A stretch of 8,605 nucleotides of DNA from Sphingomonadaceae bacterium (GTDB lineage Bacteria; Pseudomonadota; Alphaproteobacteria; Sphingomonadales; Sphingomonadaceae): contig JAFAZM010000339.1 of NCBI GenBank assembly GCA_019239785.1, positions 1 through 8,605 of the forward strand. The letters run 5' to 3'. The notes beneath the pieces were generated by a model. The model was not told the origin of the DNA, searched no databases, and saw nothing but the letters and a program-made list of their open reading frames with translations. Shown one piece after another: positions 7,181-8,605 of this stretch (position 1 is its first letter; every line of letters starts with the position of its first letter). A program made the translations under genes and the position numbers.

Positions 7181-7252
7181 GGCGGCTTTATGGGCGGTCG
7201 CGGCCTGAATCGAAAGCCGCGCGAACCGCTTGTCCACAGGAAATGCGCCTCT

Positions 7253-7333
7253 CGTCACCCCGGCGGAGGCCGGGGTCTGGCGGAAACCCACCGACTTTCT
7301 CGTCCGGAGATCCCGGCCTCCGCCGGGATGACG
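7253..7333. repeat. Palindromic repeat D: inverted doublet between the TMEM175 gene and dnaE
   Basis: Two 26-nt arms, 7253-7278 and 7308-7333, are inverted copies with 24 of 26 positions complementary, separated by a 29-nt spacer. Each arm also folds on itself through CCCGGC/GCCGGG around a GGAG (or CTCC) loop. The right arm ends one base past the TAA of the TMEM175 gene, so a strong hairpin forms straight after that stop and may stabilise or end the transcript. Read in the dnaE frame the left arm gives TPASAGVTRG, which makes an artificial N-terminal extension of DnaE possible. The arm sequence, GTCAyCCCGGCGGAGGCCGGG, is a kind of palindrome I recall as widely dispersed in alphaproteobacterial genomes; copy number cannot be checked here. 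Confidence 0.88.
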
Positions 7334-7334
7334 G

Positions 7335-7985
7335 TTATTCCGTCTTCCCCAGCCACCGCGGCAGGAGCACCCGCCGCACGATCCCCAGCAGCACCGCCAT
7401 CGGCAGCAGCACCTTCGGCATCTGCTCGAGCGACAGGAACAAAGCGGGCGTGAAGATGACCGGCAGGCCGAACGTCGCGATCACCCGCGAGAGCCGGTAG
7501 CCGGCGCTCACCTCGGCCGCCATCAGCCCGGGTCCGCGGCGGGTCGCGTAGAACCACATCGCCGCATTGGCGAGGCCGCAGGCGATCATCATCCCGGCGT
7601 AGAGCCGGAACGGCGCCTCGTCGTCGCCGGGCGCATAGACGCCGTGCACGACCGCCGGCAGCAGGGCGACCAGGCAGAGGAAGAGGAGGGTGAGGCCGGT
7701 CAGGACCGTGTCCACCCGCCGCAGCCGCGCGAACAGGTTTCGGTGCTGGATCCAGAAGATGCCGATGATGAAGAAACTGACCAGATAGGCGACGACCGGC
7801 CTGATCAGGGCCTGGAACAGCTGCGCCGAGGAGCCGTGCTCGCCCGAGGGCTGGATCTCGAGCGCCGCAAGCGTAATCGCGATCGCGAAGATGCCATCGG
7901 ACAGCATCAGCAGCCGGTCGTAGCCGTGACGCCTGATATGGGCGCCGAGATCCTCGTCCGTGGCCAGCGATTCCGGTTCGCTCAT
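7335..7985 (-). CDS. TMEM175 (DUF1211) family integral membrane protein, probable K+ channel
   Basis: A 216-residue protein with about six hydrophobic segments (roughly residues 25-44, 62-79, 93-117, 127-146, 166-186 and 189-208), as expected for a single-repeat prokaryotic TMEM175 protein. The family hallmark in helix 1, RxxxFSDGIFAIAxTL, is present as RLLMLSDGIFAIAITL (24-39), with Leu in place of the usual Phe. The helix 2-3 motif FWIQHRNLFARLRRVD (77-92) and the following LLFLCLVALLP are also typical. Characterised bacterial members form K+-selective leak channels in the inner membrane; that role is inferred here. The ATG at 7985 has a good site, GAGGGGG, 5 nt upstream (7991-7997). It begins 18 nt after the lolD stop and is probably co-transcribed with it, although no functional link to lipoprotein export is known to me. 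Confidence 0.88.
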   Translation of the reverse strand: MSEPESLATDEDLGAHIRRHGYDRLLMLSDGIFAIAITLAALEIQPSGEHGSSAQLFQALIRPVVAYLVSFFIIGIFWIQHRNLFARLRRVDTVLTGLTLLFLCLVALLPAVVHGVYAPGDDEAPFRLYAGMMIACGLANAAMWFYATRRGPGLMAAEVSAGYRLSRVIATFGLPVIFTPALFLSLEQMPKVLLPMAVLLGIVRRVLLPRWLGKTE

Positions 7986-8003
7986 CCCGTCCCCCTCGTT
8001 GCC

Positions 8004-8605
8004 TTATTCGAGCCGGCCCTCGTGCAGGCGCAGCACCCGGTCCATCCGCGCCGCGATCCGCTCGTTGTGGGTGGCGACCAGCGCCGCGCTGCCCTCGCCC
8101 CGGACCAGGTTCAGGAATTCGGCGAAGACGATGTCGGCGGTATGCTCGTCGAGATTGCCGGTCGGCTCGTCGGCGAGGACCAAAGCCGGGCGGTTGGCGA
8201 GCGCGCGGGCGACGGCGACGCGCTGCTGCTCGCCGCCGGAGAGCTTGCTCGGCCGATGGGTCAGCCGCTCGGACAGGCCGAGCGTGCCGAGCAGGGACGT
8301 CGCCCGCTCCCGCGCCGCTTCGTGGGTCGCGCCATGGATCAGCTGCGGGACGACCACATTCTCGAGCGCGCTGAAGTCCGGCAGCAGATGATGGAATTGG
8401 TAGACGAAGCCCAGGGTGTCGCGGCGCAGCCTGGTGCGGGCGCGGTCGTCGAGCGAGGCCGCCTCCGCCCCCTCGATCCGGATCGAGCCTTCGAAGCCGC
8501 CTTCGAGCAGCCCCACCGCCTGCAGCAGGGTCGACTTGCCCGAGCCGGACGGGCCGAGCAAAGCGACGATCTCGCCGGCGCCGACCTTCAGGTCGATGCC
8601 GCGCA
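8004..8605 (-). CDS. lolD: Lipoprotein-releasing system ATP-binding protein LolD, N-terminus cut by window edge
   Basis: The last 199 codons are visible; the start lies beyond 8605, and family length (about 230) suggests roughly 30 residues are missing. This is an ABC ATPase with Walker A GPSGSGKST (visible residues 17-25), Q-loop GFVYQ (65-69), signature LSGGEQQR (121-128), Walker B LVLADE (141-146) and an H-loop in ATHN. The stretch YQFHHLLPDFSALENV after the Q-loop is characteristic of LolD rather than the related MacB or FtsE. LolD powers the inner-membrane LolCE complex, which extracts mature lipoproteins and hands them to LolA for the outer membrane, so the organism is Gram-negative. 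A lolC/E permease gene is expected just beyond the right edge, which I cannot see. A TTG at 8561 is internal (Walker A follows at once), not the start. Confidence 0.92.
   Translation of the reverse strand, partial: RGIDLKVGAGEIVALLGPSGSGKSTLLQAVGLLEGGFEGSIRIEGAEAASLDDRARTRLRRDTLGFVYQFHHLLPDFSALENVVVPQLIHGATHEAARERATSLLGTLGLSERLTHRPSKLSGGEQQRVAVARALANRPALVLADEPTGNLDEHTADIVFAEFLNLVRGEGSAALVATHNERIAARMDRVLRLHEGRLE

Noticed and set aside
3487..7333. Repeats B, C and D considered as CRISPR repeats or insertion sequences
   Set aside because: They are different sequences at scattered sites without regular spacers, and none encodes a transposase or has clear target-site duplications.
4841..7453. An 870-codon open frame on the plus strand opposite dnaE
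   Set aside because: It is antisense to a confidently identified gene, and its Arg/Gly/Asp/His-rich composition is typical of shadow frames in high-GC DNA.

Overview
The window is GC-rich, gene-dense bacterial chromosome. Every gene I can support lies on the minus strand. Protein sequence style, the long antisense shadow frames typical of high-GC DNA, and the pairing of a LolD-type ATPase with a replicative DnaE suggest an alphaproteobacterium, most likely a sphingomonad. That assignment rests on recognition, not on a search.

Layout, reading along the minus strand from high to low coordinates: (1) a lolD-type ABC ATPase of the lipoprotein-releasing system, cut by the window's right edge; (2) 18 nt later, a six-helix TMEM175/DUF1211 family membrane protein; (3) a gap of about 150 nt filled mainly by a twin inverted palindromic repeat (D); (4) dnaE, the replicative DNA polymerase III alpha subunit, with a 99-nt palindromic repeat (C) read in frame inside its coding sequence; (5) a gap of about 210 nt holding a modular palindromic repeat (B); (6) an AMP-forming fatty acyl-CoA ligase; (7) a gap of about 230 nt holding a third composite repeat (A); (8) a CelD/FemAB-type GNAT acyltransferase whose stop overlaps by 4 nt the start of (9) a polysaccharide deacetylase-like gene cut by the left edge. 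No intergenic gap exceeds 300 nt. I see no RNA gene, transposase, CRISPR array or prophage gene.

Functionally this is mostly housekeeping: outer-membrane lipoprotein export (LolD), a probable K+ channel, chromosome replication (DnaE), fatty-acid activation, and a translationally coupled pair likely acting on an envelope or extracellular polysaccharide. The neighbours do not form one pathway. The only likely co-transcribed groups are lolD with the TMEM175 gene, and the GNAT gene with the deacetylase gene.

The most interesting content is the repeats. Four loci each hold two GC-rich hairpin units facing each other, as in REP doublets (REPIN-like). The four differ in sequence but share this design. 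One is inserted in frame in dnaE and adds about 34 residues next to the helix-hairpin-helix region. Another (B) has arms whose variable hairpins differ in sequence but keep their base pairing, a compensatory pattern implying selection or a copying constraint on structure.
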